The notes beneath the pieces are model-generated. The model was not told the DNA's origin, made no database searches, and was given only the letters and a program-made list of their open reading frames with translations. This document shows positions 52,834 to 60,484 of a stretch of 64,000 nucleotides of DNA, in pieces. The first letter of the stretch is position 1. Each line of letters begins with the position of its first letter. Source of the stretch: Cyclonatronum proteinivorum (GTDB taxonomy: Bacteria; Bacteroidota; Rhodothermia; Balneolales; Cyclonatronaceae); the NCBI RefSeq assembly GCF_003353065.1, contig NZ_CP027806.1, forward strand, positions 1,629,353-1,693,352. Reading direction: 5' to 3'. Made by a program: the position numbers and the translations under genes.

Positions 52834-53149
52834 ATATGTCTTATAAACAATTTTTTAATGTAGTCCTGCTATAGGGTTCCATTCAGATGCTCGAATCAGG
52901 ATTGAGAGGCTGGTTGTTGTGTTAGTTGCTCCCTCTCGCGGATCTTAGTCAGCTAAGTTTTGCTATGCCAAACAAAAGTAAGTTGTACTCTTAATAAAGC
53001 ATCAAAAGGCAGCACAAAGCGCCGTAACATGCCGTCCTTTTGGAAAAGTTTTTTGAGAAAGCACGAATAAGAACGGCTGCAGAATCATTTCCGAGGGCTA
53101 TTTTCGCTGAAACCTGCTCCCTAATCCTCCAAAAGAAAAGCGACAAAAT

Positions 53150-53171
53150 GTTGGTAACACAGTTGGTAACA
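53150..53171. repeat. Two direct GTTGGTAACA repeats, 12-bp period
   Basis: GTTGGTAACA at 53150-53159 and 53162-53171, about 55 bp from the 3' end of tRNA-Ile2. Their position mirrors the TTTGTACTA pair next to the tRNA fragment, but the sequence differs. Confidence 0.65.
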
Positions 53172-53177
53172 GGTATA

Positions 53178-53213
53178 AAAAAAGCCTTGCAAGTTTAATA
53201 CTTACAAGGCTTT
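53178..53213 (-). terminator. Terminator-like hairpin downstream of tRNA-Ile2
   Basis: AAAGCCTTGCAAGT and ACTTACAAGGCTTT pair around TTAAT. On the minus strand it is followed by a T-run, 15 bp after the tRNA 3' end. Confidence 0.75.
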
Positions 53214-53227
53214 AGAAATGAGGCTTG

Positions 53228-53300
53228 TGGGCCCAGAGGGATTTGAACCCCCGACCAATCGATTATGAGTCGACTGCTCTAACCACTGAGCTATGGGCCC
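53228..53300 (-). tRNA. tRNA-Ile2 (anticodon CAU, lysidine-type)
   Basis: A 73-nt cloverleaf on the minus strand: acceptor GGGCCCA / TGGGCCC, D-arm GCTCAGTGGTTAGAGC, anticodon stem GTCGA and TCGAT around loop CTCATAA with CAT, variable TGGTC, T-arm GGGGG TTCAAAT CCCTC. CAT could mean Met or Ile2. The anticodon arm (GACTCATAATCG) matches that of known Ile2 tRNAs such as E. coli ileX, whose C34 is modified to lysidine to read AUA. CCA is not encoded. Confidence 0.9.
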
Positions 53301-53429
53301 GGGAAATTGAACATTGTGTTTTCTAAGTAATTAGCTTCCAAAAATAAGGCAGGATGGGCGTCAATGCAAGCTAAAGGTTTGGGAGTTTGAGATTTCCGGT
53401 TTTTGATTTGTTTCTGTCAAATTTGACCT

Positions 53430-53560
53430 TTGTCAGTGTCATTAGCAGGTTTCAAAGCCCTGCTATCACATTGCGACAGTTCCGGCTTGGCAGATCCCGG
53501 ATAATGCTGCATGTCATTTCGGGAAGGCAAATAAATGCCGAAACGCAGCATTTCCGGGAA
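53430..53560 (+). repeat. Partial relative of the 427-bp unit
   Basis: Shares CTGCTATCACATTGCGACAG, GGCAGATCCCGGATAATGC, TGCATGTC.TTTCG.GAAGG and GCAGCATTTCCGGGA with the three tandem copies at 34660-35935, in the same order. Confidence 0.75.
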
Positions 53561-53592
53561 GACGGGGTTGGGATTTGGGGTGATGAATTGGC

Positions 53593-53720
53593 ATCATCCT
53601 GTAATCATAAAAATCCTGTTCAAACGGCGCGGCATGCCGCGCCGGGGTTTGGGGAAAATGTCCCTGTCATCCTGAGCGGAGACGGAGCGTAGCGGAGGCG
53701 GAGTCGAAGGATCTGGTGAT
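53593..53720 (-). repeat. AACAGGAT and TCGAAGGATCT modules, set 1
   Basis: The inverted AACAGGAT module at 53593-53623 is followed by CGGCGCGGCATGCCGCGCCG (a perfect palindrome-like core) and GTCATCCTGAGCGGAGACGG, ending GTCGAAGGATCTGGTG at ~53720. Confidence 0.75.
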
Positions 53721-53759
53721 GAGGGCTGCTGCGGACCAGTATTAACGAGGCCTATTCCA

Positions 53760-53880
53760 GCAAAGGAGATCCCTCACATGAATCCTTTTCGAATACCGCG
53801 GCTTAACAACTGTCAGCGACTTCGATTTACTTCCTACCAAATAATAACTGTTCGGGATGACCGGTTCGGGCTTGGGTTGT
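53760..53880 (+). repeat. CATCCCGAACAG-type module (inverted), set 1
   Basis: GGAGATCCCTCACATGAATCC ... CGCGGCTTAACAACTGTCAG ... ATAATAACTGTTCGGGATG. This is the reverse complement of the modules at 43090-43260 and 45680-45815. Confidence 0.8.
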
Positions 53881-53899
53881 TTTAGATGGGTGTTTTCTC

Positions 53900-54257
53900 A
53901 TCATCCTGTTCATCCTGTAATCCTAAAAATCCTGTTCAAACGGCGCGGCAAGCCGCGCCGGGGTTTGGGGAAAATGTCCCTGTCATCCTGAGCGGAGCCG
54001 GACCGCAGCGTAGGCGGGGTCGAAGGACCTGGTGATGAGGGCTGATGGGACTGACATGATGCCGTGTCCTGTCCCAGCGAAGGAGATCCCTCACATGAAT
54101 CCTTCATTAATACCGCGGCTAAGCAATTATCGGCGGCTTCGATTTTCCTCCTGCCAAATGATAACTGTTCGGGATGACTGGTTCGGGTTTGGGTTGTTTT
54201 AGATGGGTGTTTTCTCATCATCTTGTTCATCCTGTAATCCTAAAAATCCTGTTCAAA
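53900..54257 (-). repeat. Second set of AACAGGAT, TCGAAGGACCT and CATCCCGAACAG modules
   Basis: Repeats the whole order of set 1 (CATCCTGTAATCCTAAAAAT, CGGCGCGGCAAGCCGCGCCG, GTCATCCTGAGCGGAGCCGG, GGAGATCCCTCACATGAATCC, ATAACTGTTCGGGATGAC) about 315 bp further on. A composite unit has therefore been duplicated in tandem. Confidence 0.8.
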
Positions 54258-54339
54258 ACGCAGTGAAGTAAAAATTTTAATGAGCAGCAAAAACTGTGCG
54301 GCCAATATCGGGAGCAATCAGTCTTTCGTGGCAGGATAG

Positions 54340-54475
54340 ACTACGTGCCCGTCACACCCCGTCCCGCCTGCATCGGGGCTTTTACTACTGCAGGGGGAGT
54401 TTGTGTCTGCTTGCCGCTGGTGAATGCTTTCCAGGGGCCACCCCTCTCAAGAGGGGAATTTGCACATCCTAAATA
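54340..54475 (-). repeat. CTCGAGAGGGG-type module (inverted)
   Basis: GTGCCCGTCACACCCCGTCC at the start and CCACCCCTCTCAAGAGGGG at the end, the reverse order of 34321-34440 and 45434-45600. Confidence 0.75.
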
Positions 54476-54516
54476 ATAACAGCTTCATAAGCTTTAAAAA
54501 ACTTGGCAATTTATTC

Positions 54517-54559
54517 TCATCATCCTGTTCATCCTGTAATCCTAAAAATCCTGTTCAAA
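54517..54559 (-). repeat. AACAGGAT-type module (inverted)
   Basis: CATCATCCTGTTCATCCTG followed by TAATCCTAAAAATCCTGTTC, as at 53900 and 54217. Confidence 0.8.
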
Positions 54560-54869
54560 CGCAGCGGGGCGGTGTAGGCTTCTCCTTGAAAATCTATCCA
54601 AATCCTAAATAACCGCGTTTCCCACATGCCTAAGCCGGGCGCAATTAATCCGGTTCATCTTCCTGCGGTTCACCTTTAATTCCGTATTTTCAGGGCGTGA
54701 ATTTCGGGGCATGCTACCGGGTTTATCGCGATAACCCCTTTTGTCCCCGCTCAATATTTGATTCAACACCCTTTTTTTAATGCTGAGGAAGGTCACCCGC
54801 GCCAAGCGTCCACGGTTTGCCGTCCTTACGCACACAACTTACTTAAATCTATTTCGAGGTATTCTTTTT

Positions 54870-55982
54870 ATGTCAGATCCCCAAAAAACGCCATTTTACG
54901 ACATTCACGAGCAGGCTGGTGCGAAGCTGATTGATTTCGGCGGTTTTATGATGCCGGTGCAGTATTCGGGTATAAAGAAGGAGCACGAGGCCGTGCGCAG
55001 CAGTTGTGGGATGTTCGATGTGTCGCACATGGGTGAGATTTTTTTCACCGGACCCAACGCGCTCGCGGCAGTACAGCATATTACCGTGAATGATGCTTCC
55101 AAGCTTGTGCCGGGCAAGGCGCAGTATTCAGCCATGTGTTACGAGAACGGCGGTATCGTTGATGATCTGCTCGTTTATATGCTCGATACCGACCGCTATA
55201 TGCTGGTTGTGAATGCCTCCAACAAAGACAAAGACCTCGCATGGATGCTTGCCAATAATCCGCACGGGGCGGAGATCGCGGATGCTTCCGACGATACCTG
55301 TCTGCTTGCAGTGCAGGGACCGAAGTCAGTTGAGGCGCTGCAGTCGCTCACAGATGTGGATTTGAGCGCAATCAAATTCTACACCTTCACGCAGGGGCGT
55401 TTTGCCGGTTTTGAGGACATCATTCTTTCCGCAACGGGCTACACGGGCGAAAAGGGCTTTGAAATTTACTTCGACCGGAAGAAAGCCGATCCTGCGCAGG
55501 TTTGGCACGCGATTCTGAAATCCGCGGAAGCTGCCGGGGTTGAACTGCTGCCTGCCGGACTCGGCGCGCGCGATACGCTCCGTCTCGAGATGGGCTATGC
55601 CCTCTACGGCAACGACATCACGCAGGACACCCATCCGCTTGAAGCAGGTTTGGGCTGGATTACCAAATTTGCGAAGGGGGATTTTGTCGGGAAGGCTGCC
55701 CTGCTTGATGCCAAAGAAGCAGGCATTAGCCGTCGTTTGGTGGGCTTCATCACCGAAAACAAGCGGGACATCCCGCGTAACGGCTACCGGATCCTGGATG
55801 CAGAAGGCGCGGAAATCGGCTTTGTGACGAGCGGCACGCAGTCCGTTACCGAAGTAAAAGGTATCGGCATGGGCTATGTGAAGACAGATTTTGCGGCCAA
55901 CGATACGCCCATCTTTATTGAAATCAGGGGGAAAGCTGTTCCGGCTACCGTCTCCAAGTCGCCTTTCGTGAAGAAAGCCTGA
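54870..55982 (+). CDS. gcvT: Glycine cleavage T protein (aminomethyltransferase)
   Basis: From ATG 54870 this is a 370-residue enzyme that transfers the aminomethyl carbon from lipoyl-H protein to tetrahydrofolate in glycine cleavage. Family markers: YDIHEQAGAKLIDFGGFMMPVQYSGIKKEHEAVRSSCGMFDVSHMGEI at the N-terminus, the folate-site segment DDLLVYML...YMLVVNASNKDKDL, SATGYTGEKGFEIYF, and GLGARDTLRLEMGYALYG (with the active Asp). The C-terminal barrel has GFVTSGTQSVTEVKGIGMGYV. Length is normal. An in-frame ATG at 54780 would add 30 atypical residues. A 10-bp-stem inverted repeat follows at 55996-56027. Confidence 0.96.
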   Translation: MSDPQKTPFYDIHEQAGAKLIDFGGFMMPVQYSGIKKEHEAVRSSCGMFDVSHMGEIFFTGPNALAAVQHITVNDASKLVPGKAQYSAMCYENGGIVDDLLVYMLDTDRYMLVVNASNKDKDLAWMLANNPHGAEIADASDDTCLLAVQGPKSVEALQSLTDVDLSAIKFYTFTQGRFAGFEDIILSATGYTGEKGFEIYFDRKKADPAQVWHAILKSAEAAGVELLPAGLGARDTLRLEMGYALYGNDITQDTHPLEAGLGWITKFAKGDFVGKAALLDAKEAGISRRLVGFITENKRDIPRNGYRILDAEGAEIGFVTSGTQSVTEVKGIGMGYVKTDFAANDTPIFIEIRGKAVPATVSKSPFVKKA

Positions 55983-55995
55983 TTTTTTTGCCGGA

Positions 55996-56027
55996 GCGGG
56001 GCGGATAATTCGTAAATTCCGCCCCGC
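55996..56027. other. Perfect inverted repeat after gcvT
   Basis: GCGGGGCGGA and TCCGCCCCGC pair perfectly around a 12-nt loop. There is no T-run on either side, so it is a hairpin rather than a standard terminator. Confidence 0.7.
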
Positions 56028-56120
56028 AAATGTTGCGGTACTTTCATGCTGTGAAAAAGGTCAGCCTGACTTTTTTCGGGTCATCCCCATGAACTAAAGA
56101 TTTATCAGACTATCTCATTA

Positions 56121-56849
56121 ATGCGAAATACCCCCGATGTTTTTGCAACCGGGCGTGCCTTTAGCGAAGATGAAGTGAAAGGCAAAACCGTAGTTGTGAT
56201 TGATGTGCTCCGCGCAAGCTCGACCATTGTAACGGCCCTTCATAATGGCGCAAGAGGCGTTATTGCTGTTGAAGATATGGGTGATGCAACCCGTATTGCC
56301 CAAAACCTGGATTCAAGCAGCTATTTGCTGTGCGGCGAACAGGGCGGTGTAAAAATTGAGGGCTTCCATCTCGGCAATTCCCCCTTTGAGTATGAAGCGG
56401 ATGTGGTAAAGGGGCGCACGCTTATTTTTAATTCTACCAACGGCACCCCTACGCTTGTGCGCTGCAGTGGGGCGAAGGAAGTGATCATCGGGTCTTTTCT
56501 GAATGCCGGCGCCGTAGTTGAGCGCCTGCGGGAGACGACACGGGAAATCCTGATTGTCTGTTCCGGCTGGAAATCGCGGCTCTCTTTTGAAGATATGCTC
56601 TGCGCCGGCTATCTGCTGCATACCTTCATTGGTGCAGATTTGCCGGATGACGCTCCCGACGGCGCGCAGCTTGCGGATGCCTTGTACAAACAGTACGGCG
56701 GCAACCTTGTGGCTTCGGTTGAGCGGAGCAATCACGGTAAGCGTCTCGCGGGACTGGGTTTTGAAGCCGATATCCCGTACTGCTGCACCATTGACAAGTC
56801 CAATGTTGTGCCTGTCCTGATGGACGGGCTTTTTGTCCCGGCCTCTTAA
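56121..56849 (+). CDS. comB: 2-phosphosulfolactate phosphatase family (ComB-like)
   Basis: This 242-residue protein of the ComB family, named for the second step of coenzyme M synthesis in methanogens, hydrolyses 2-phosphosulfolactate. In bacteria it is part of sulfolactate-related metabolism of uncertain role. Family motifs are VVVIDVLRASSTIVTALHNGARGVIAVE at the N-terminus, CGEQGGVKIEGFHLGNSPFEY, LIFNSTNGTPTLVRCSGA, and the C-terminal ...CSGWKSRLSFEDMLCAGYLL. The start is ATG 56121, with 138 bp after gcvT. A terminator follows. Identification is by family motifs. Confidence 0.9.
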   Translation: MRNTPDVFATGRAFSEDEVKGKTVVVIDVLRASSTIVTALHNGARGVIAVEDMGDATRIAQNLDSSSYLLCGEQGGVKIEGFHLGNSPFEYEADVVKGRTLIFNSTNGTPTLVRCSGAKEVIIGSFLNAGAVVERLRETTREILIVCSGWKSRLSFEDMLCAGYLLHTFIGADLPDDAPDGAQLADALYKQYGGNLVASVERSNHGKRLAGLGFEADIPYCCTIDKSNVVPVLMDGLFVPAS

Positions 56850-56879
56850 GGCTGAATCTGCCGCTTTTTTTACCTGAAG

Positions 56880-56919
56880 TGCCGGTCGTCTGCCAAAAGC
56901 GGACGGCCGGCATTTTTTT
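56880..56919 (+). terminator. Intrinsic terminator of comB
   Basis: TGCCGGTCGTCTGCC pairs with GGCGGACGGCCGGCA-like arm (loop AAAA), followed by a run of T. It lies 30 bp after the comB stop. Confidence 0.85.
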
Positions 56920-57058
56920 CTTTTGTAGGGGGATGTGCTTCCGGTTCGGACATGCTTCAGTTTTTGGCACTGATCATTCGTATATTTGAAGCTGTGCAGA
57001 AAAAGAGGGTGAGCCGCCCGGGAAAACACAAAGCTGATCTAATAAAATCAAAGAGTTA

Positions 57059-59731
57059 ATGGCAAGCAAACGTGCAACCAACGGAAGGAAGTCATCGCCG
57101 TCGAAATCGCCGGGGAAGAACGGGGCCGGTGTGAAGCGAAAAAAAGAAATCCTGGGTGTACTGATGATGTCCGTAGCCCTGCTGCTGGGCCTGAGCATTT
57201 TCAGCTACAACATGGCTGATGACAGCGTGCTGCAAAATTACAGTTTTACCGAGCTGCTGAACCTCAGCCAAACGCCGGCTACGCAAATCACCAACTGGCT
57301 GGGCCCGGTTGGCGCGGTCATTTCAAATTTCCTGGTGTATTCTCTCTTCGGCTATACGACCATCGTGCTGCCCGGCCTGCTGCTCAAGTACGGCTGGCTG
57401 ATTTTCCGGCAGCAGCCGCTGGCCCAATTTCATAAGCGCGCGTTTTATCTTTTTCTGGTGATGCTTACCATATCGGCCCTTTTTGGGTGGTTTAATGAGC
57501 TCACGGGTACCCCTTCCCATGCGTTCGCCGGCGTACTTGGTATTAATTTTTCTGGTTTTCTGATCGCCCTCACTGCAAACTGGGGCTCAGGTATCATTTT
57601 GTTTACAGCGCTGATTGCCGTACTGCTGCTCATTCTGGATGGTGACATACAGGTTACCATCGACCGGATGCGTCAGGCGGGGGAGCGTCTAAGGCACCGT
57701 TTGGCGGATTGGAAGGCGGCACGGGCGGAAGCGGCGGCTGCACGCAAAGCTGCGAAAGCCGAAGCGGAAGCTGAAGCAGAAGAGGAATACGAGGAAGATG
57801 ATTTCGAAACCGAAGCTGAGGAGCTGTCCGGAAGCCCATCCCCCGAAAAAAAACATGGTGCTGCTGAAAATGCGAACCGTAATAACGGGGCAACCGGCAG
57901 GGCAGGAAGTGAAACCCAATGGCCGACCTTTAAGGATGAGGATGAACTTGCGCGTGAAGGTGAGCATGAGTCGCTTTCCGGTGAGCAGGACGAATGGTTC
58001 GATTCGGCCGAAACAGGTGAGACGCCCGAGCAACGCCGTCGTCGTATAGCGGAAGAGGAGCGTCAGGAGCTGATCAGCCGACCACCGCGAGCCATTATTG
58101 AAAAAGACCCGCAGCACGGAAAGGAAGGGAAAGTGTCGGCTGCCGGGGATCAGGACGAGGCCGAGTTCACCATCATTCGCGGGGCAGAAGAGGAAAAAGC
58201 TTCAGATCACGAGCTGCGCAAGGCACGGGAAGAAGCGTCGCGGCCGCGCATACGGTACCGCTATCCGGATCATAGCCTGCTCGACGACGCCCCGCCCCGC
58301 AACATGCAGGTGACTGATGAGGAGGTCAATCAGAACAAGCAGATCATCACAGAAAAGCTGCAGCTGCACGGCATCAGCATTCTCAAAATTGAAGCCATCA
58401 TCGGTCCGACGGTTACGCTGTATGAGCTTTATCCCGCCCCGGATGTCAAAATCAGCAAGATTGAAAGCTACGCCAACGACCTCAAAATGGCGATGGCAAC
58501 ACACGGGCTGCGCATCATTGCGCCCATTCCGGGCAAAAGCGCGGTCGGCATTGAGGTGCCCAACCGCAACCGCGAAACCGTGCACATCAAGGATCTGATC
58601 TACACCAAAAAGTTCAGCGAAACCAAGATGACGCTGCCGGTGGCCTTCGGGAAAACCATCGAAAACGAAGTGTTTATGCTCGATCTCACCAAGCTGCCGC
58701 ATCTGCTGATGGCCGGTGCTACAGGCTCAGGGAAATCGGTCGGGATCAACACCATCATCACCTGTCTGCTGTTCAAGGTGCATCCGGAGAATCTGAAATT
58801 CGTGCTCATTGATCCCAAGAAAATCGAGCTTGCGCTTTACCGCAACATTCAGAATCACTACCTCGCAACCCTGCCTGATGCCGATGAGCCCATCATCACC
58901 GACACCTCGCAGGTACAGCTGGTACTCAACAGCGTGTGCAAAGAGATGGATGAGCGCTACGAGCTGCTGAAGATGGCCATTGTGCGCGATATCAAGGCCT
59001 ACAATCAGAAGTTCGCGGACGGGGCGCTCGAAGAAGATCTGGGTCACCGGCATTTGCCCTACATCGTAGTCGTGATTGATGAGCTGGCAGACCTGATGAT
59101 TACGGCCGGAAAAGGCATTGAAGAGCCGATTGCGCGTCTTGCACAGCTGGCCCGGGCGGTCGGGATTCATTTGGTTGTGGCAACGCAGCGGCCCTCGGTG
59201 AATGTCATTACGGGAACCATCAAGGCGAATTTCCCGTCCCGCATTGCCTATCGGGTGGCTTCGAAGGTAGATTCGCGCACCATTCTGGATACCATGGGCG
59301 CGGATCAGCTCGTTGGCAAGGGCGATATGCTCTACACCGGTGGTGCCGGCATGGTGCGGGTTCAGAACGCATTTGTGGCTACGGAGGAGGTGGAGCGTAT
59401 CAATGCGTTCATCGGTGCGCAGCAGGGATTCGGCGGTCCGTTTTTCCTGCCGCGCATGGATGACGATGAGGATAACGGCGGCGGCCTGCCCGAGAAAAGC
59501 GAGCGGGATGAGCTGTTTGAGGACGCAGCCCGTGTGGTTGTGATGCATCAGCAGGGTTCGGTTTCTCTGCTGCAGCGGCGCCTCAAACTCGGCTACAACC
59601 GCGCCGGACGCCTGATCGATCAGCTGTATGCTGCTGGCATTGTGGGGCCTTATCAGGGCAGCACGGCCCGGGACGTACTCATCCCCGACGAGGTCACCCT
59701 CGAGCAGCACCTGCAGGATCTCGACAGTTAG
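57059..59731 (+). CDS. ftsK: DNA translocase FtsK
   Basis: This 890-residue protein couples chromosome segregation with cell division by pumping DNA at the septum. Order: basic N-terminus (KRATNGRKSSPSKSPGKNG), four transmembrane helices (~30-200), an acidic and Gln/Glu-rich linker (~200-400), then the hexameric AAA+ motor with the alpha/beta core and Walker A GATGSGKS (residues 553-560), Walker B (YIVVVIDELADLMI), and the RecA-like THLVVATQRPSVNVITG block. The C-terminal winged-helix gamma domain, which reads KOPS, is DELFEDAARVVVMHQQGSVSLLQRRLKLGYNRAGRLIDQLYAAGIVG. Complete and in the typical order. lolA follows at 48 bp, so it may share the transcript. Confidence 0.97.
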   Translation: MASKRATNGRKSSPSKSPGKNGAGVKRKKEILGVLMMSVALLLGLSIFSYNMADDSVLQNYSFTELLNLSQTPATQITNWLGPVGAVISNFLVYSLFGYTTIVLPGLLLKYGWLIFRQQPLAQFHKRAFYLFLVMLTISALFGWFNELTGTPSHAFAGVLGINFSGFLIALTANWGSGIILFTALIAVLLLILDGDIQVTIDRMRQAGERLRHRLADWKAARAEAAAARKAAKAEAEAEAEEEYEEDDFETEAEELSGSPSPEKKHGAAENANRNNGATGRAGSETQWPTFKDEDELAREGEHESLSGEQDEWFDSAETGETPEQRRRRIAEEERQELISRPPRAIIEKDPQHGKEGKVSAAGDQDEAEFTIIRGAEEEKASDHELRKAREEASRPRIRYRYPDHSLLDDAPPRNMQVTDEEVNQNKQIITEKLQLHGISILKIEAIIGPTVTLYELYPAPDVKISKIESYANDLKMAMATHGLRIIAPIPGKSAVGIEVPNRNRETVHIKDLIYTKKFSETKMTLPVAFGKTIENEVFMLDLTKLPHLLMAGATGSGKSVGINTIITCLLFKVHPENLKFVLIDPKKIELALYRNIQNHYLATLPDADEPIITDTSQVQLVLNSVCKEMDERYELLKMAIVRDIKAYNQKFADGALEEDLGHRHLPYIVVVIDELADLMITAGKGIEEPIARLAQLARAVGIHLVVATQRPSVNVITGTIKANFPSRIAYRVASKVDSRTILDTMGADQLVGKGDMLYTGGAGMVRVQNAFVATEEVERINAFIGAQQGFGGPFFLPRMDDDEDNGGGLPEKSERDELFEDAARVVVMHQQGSVSLLQRRLKLGYNRAGRLIDQLYAAGIVGPYQGSTARDVLIPDEVTLEQHLQDLDS

Positions 59732-59779
59732 CCTCAAGCACCCGAGCTACCCGGAAACCCATCACCCTGGAGAAAAAAA

Positions 59780-60475
59780 ATGCACATATTTACCGCCTTT
59801 ATTTGGATGATCTGGCCCCTGTTCTGGTACGGGGAAACCTATCTGCCCGCGCTGTTCGGGCCTGCTGCGCCGTTTGCGACGGAGGCGACAGCGGTCGTCA
59901 TTCCTGCGTCCGAAGCCGCCGATACCCCTATGGTCCTTGCCCGTCTGGGCGAACGGATTCAGGCGGGTGAGGTCTTCACGGCGCGCATGCAGCACCGCTT
60001 CCTCGACGGCTTCACGCAGGAGGAAGTAAGCAGTGAAGGGCAGGTGTGGGTCGGGGCGGACAGCTACAAAATTGCAACCGACACGCAGCTGATCAGCGTG
60101 GAAGGGCGGGTCTCAACCGTGCTCAATATTCAGCCAAATCAGCTCATCATCAGTCAGTACACTCCCGAAGAGGACGACTTTGCCCCCTCCCGTTTTTTGG
60201 GTTCCTATCAGGATCGCTTCACGGTCAGCCGGGTAGAGGAGGAGGGCCGGTTTACCGTTGTTACCCTGGTGGCAACGGATCCCTTTGAGCTGATCACCCT
60301 GGCGCGTATCACCCTGGATACCAACAGCCTGCTGCCGCACGAAATGTATGCCGAAGACCTGAATGAAAATCAGTTCTTTATCACTTTTGAAGACGGCGCG
60401 CTGACCGAAGCAGCGGAGGATACCTTCCGCTTTACCTGGCCTGAGGCGGCTGAAATTATTGATCTCAGGGAGTAA
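59780..60475 (+). CDS. lolA: LolA-family outer-membrane lipoprotein carrier
   Basis: This 231-residue protein has a hydrophobic N-terminal segment (signal peptide-like, MHIFTAFIWMIWPLFWY...). The mature part is a LolA-like beta-sheet: FTARMQHRFLDGFTQEEVSSEGQVWVGADSYKIATDTQLISVEGRVSTVLNIQPNQLIISQYTPEEDDFAPSRFL. The family pattern is an F..R....D......G..WV....Y... block and a LDTNSLLPHEMYAEDLNENQFFITFED segment. LolA chaperones lipoproteins across the periplasm to LolB/outer membrane. The spacing from ftsK is 48 bp and to the flippase-like gene 9 bp, so the three may be transcribed together. Confidence 0.85.
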   Translation: MHIFTAFIWMIWPLFWYGETYLPALFGPAAPFATEATAVVIPASEAADTPMVLARLGERIQAGEVFTARMQHRFLDGFTQEEVSSEGQVWVGADSYKIATDTQLISVEGRVSTVLNIQPNQLIISQYTPEEDDFAPSRFLGSYQDRFTVSRVEEEGRFTVVTLVATDPFELITLARITLDTNSLLPHEMYAEDLNENQFFITFEDGALTEAAEDTFRFTWPEAAEIIDLRE

Positions 60476-60484
60476 AGCAGCGGC

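Larger units (their letters stand above)
52639..53227. other. Gene-free spacer before the tRNA
   Basis: No gene is supported. It contains an 8-bp tandem repeat TGTGACGA (52805-52833), the two GTTGGTAACA repeats (53150-53171) and the tRNA terminator hairpin (53178-53213). Confidence 0.55.
53301..54869. other. Spacer with dispersed repeats upstream of gcvT
   Basis: No gene is supported. In order: a partial relative of the 427-bp unit (53430-53560), the AACAGGAT module (53593-53623), a TCGAAGGATCT module (53666-53720), the CATCCCGAACAG module (53760-53880), a second set of the same modules (53900-54257), the CTCGAGAGGGG module (54340-54475) and one more AACAGGAT module (54517-54559). Confidence 0.7.

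Noticed and set aside
12457-53300. A single 41-kb genomic island bounded by tRNA-Ile2 att sites
   Set aside because: The segment contains core metabolic genes and no integrase, so a single mobile island is not supported; kept only as a boundary finding.
58727-59737. 336-codon minus-strand ORF inside ftsK
   Set aside because: Antisense shadow of the FtsK motor domain.
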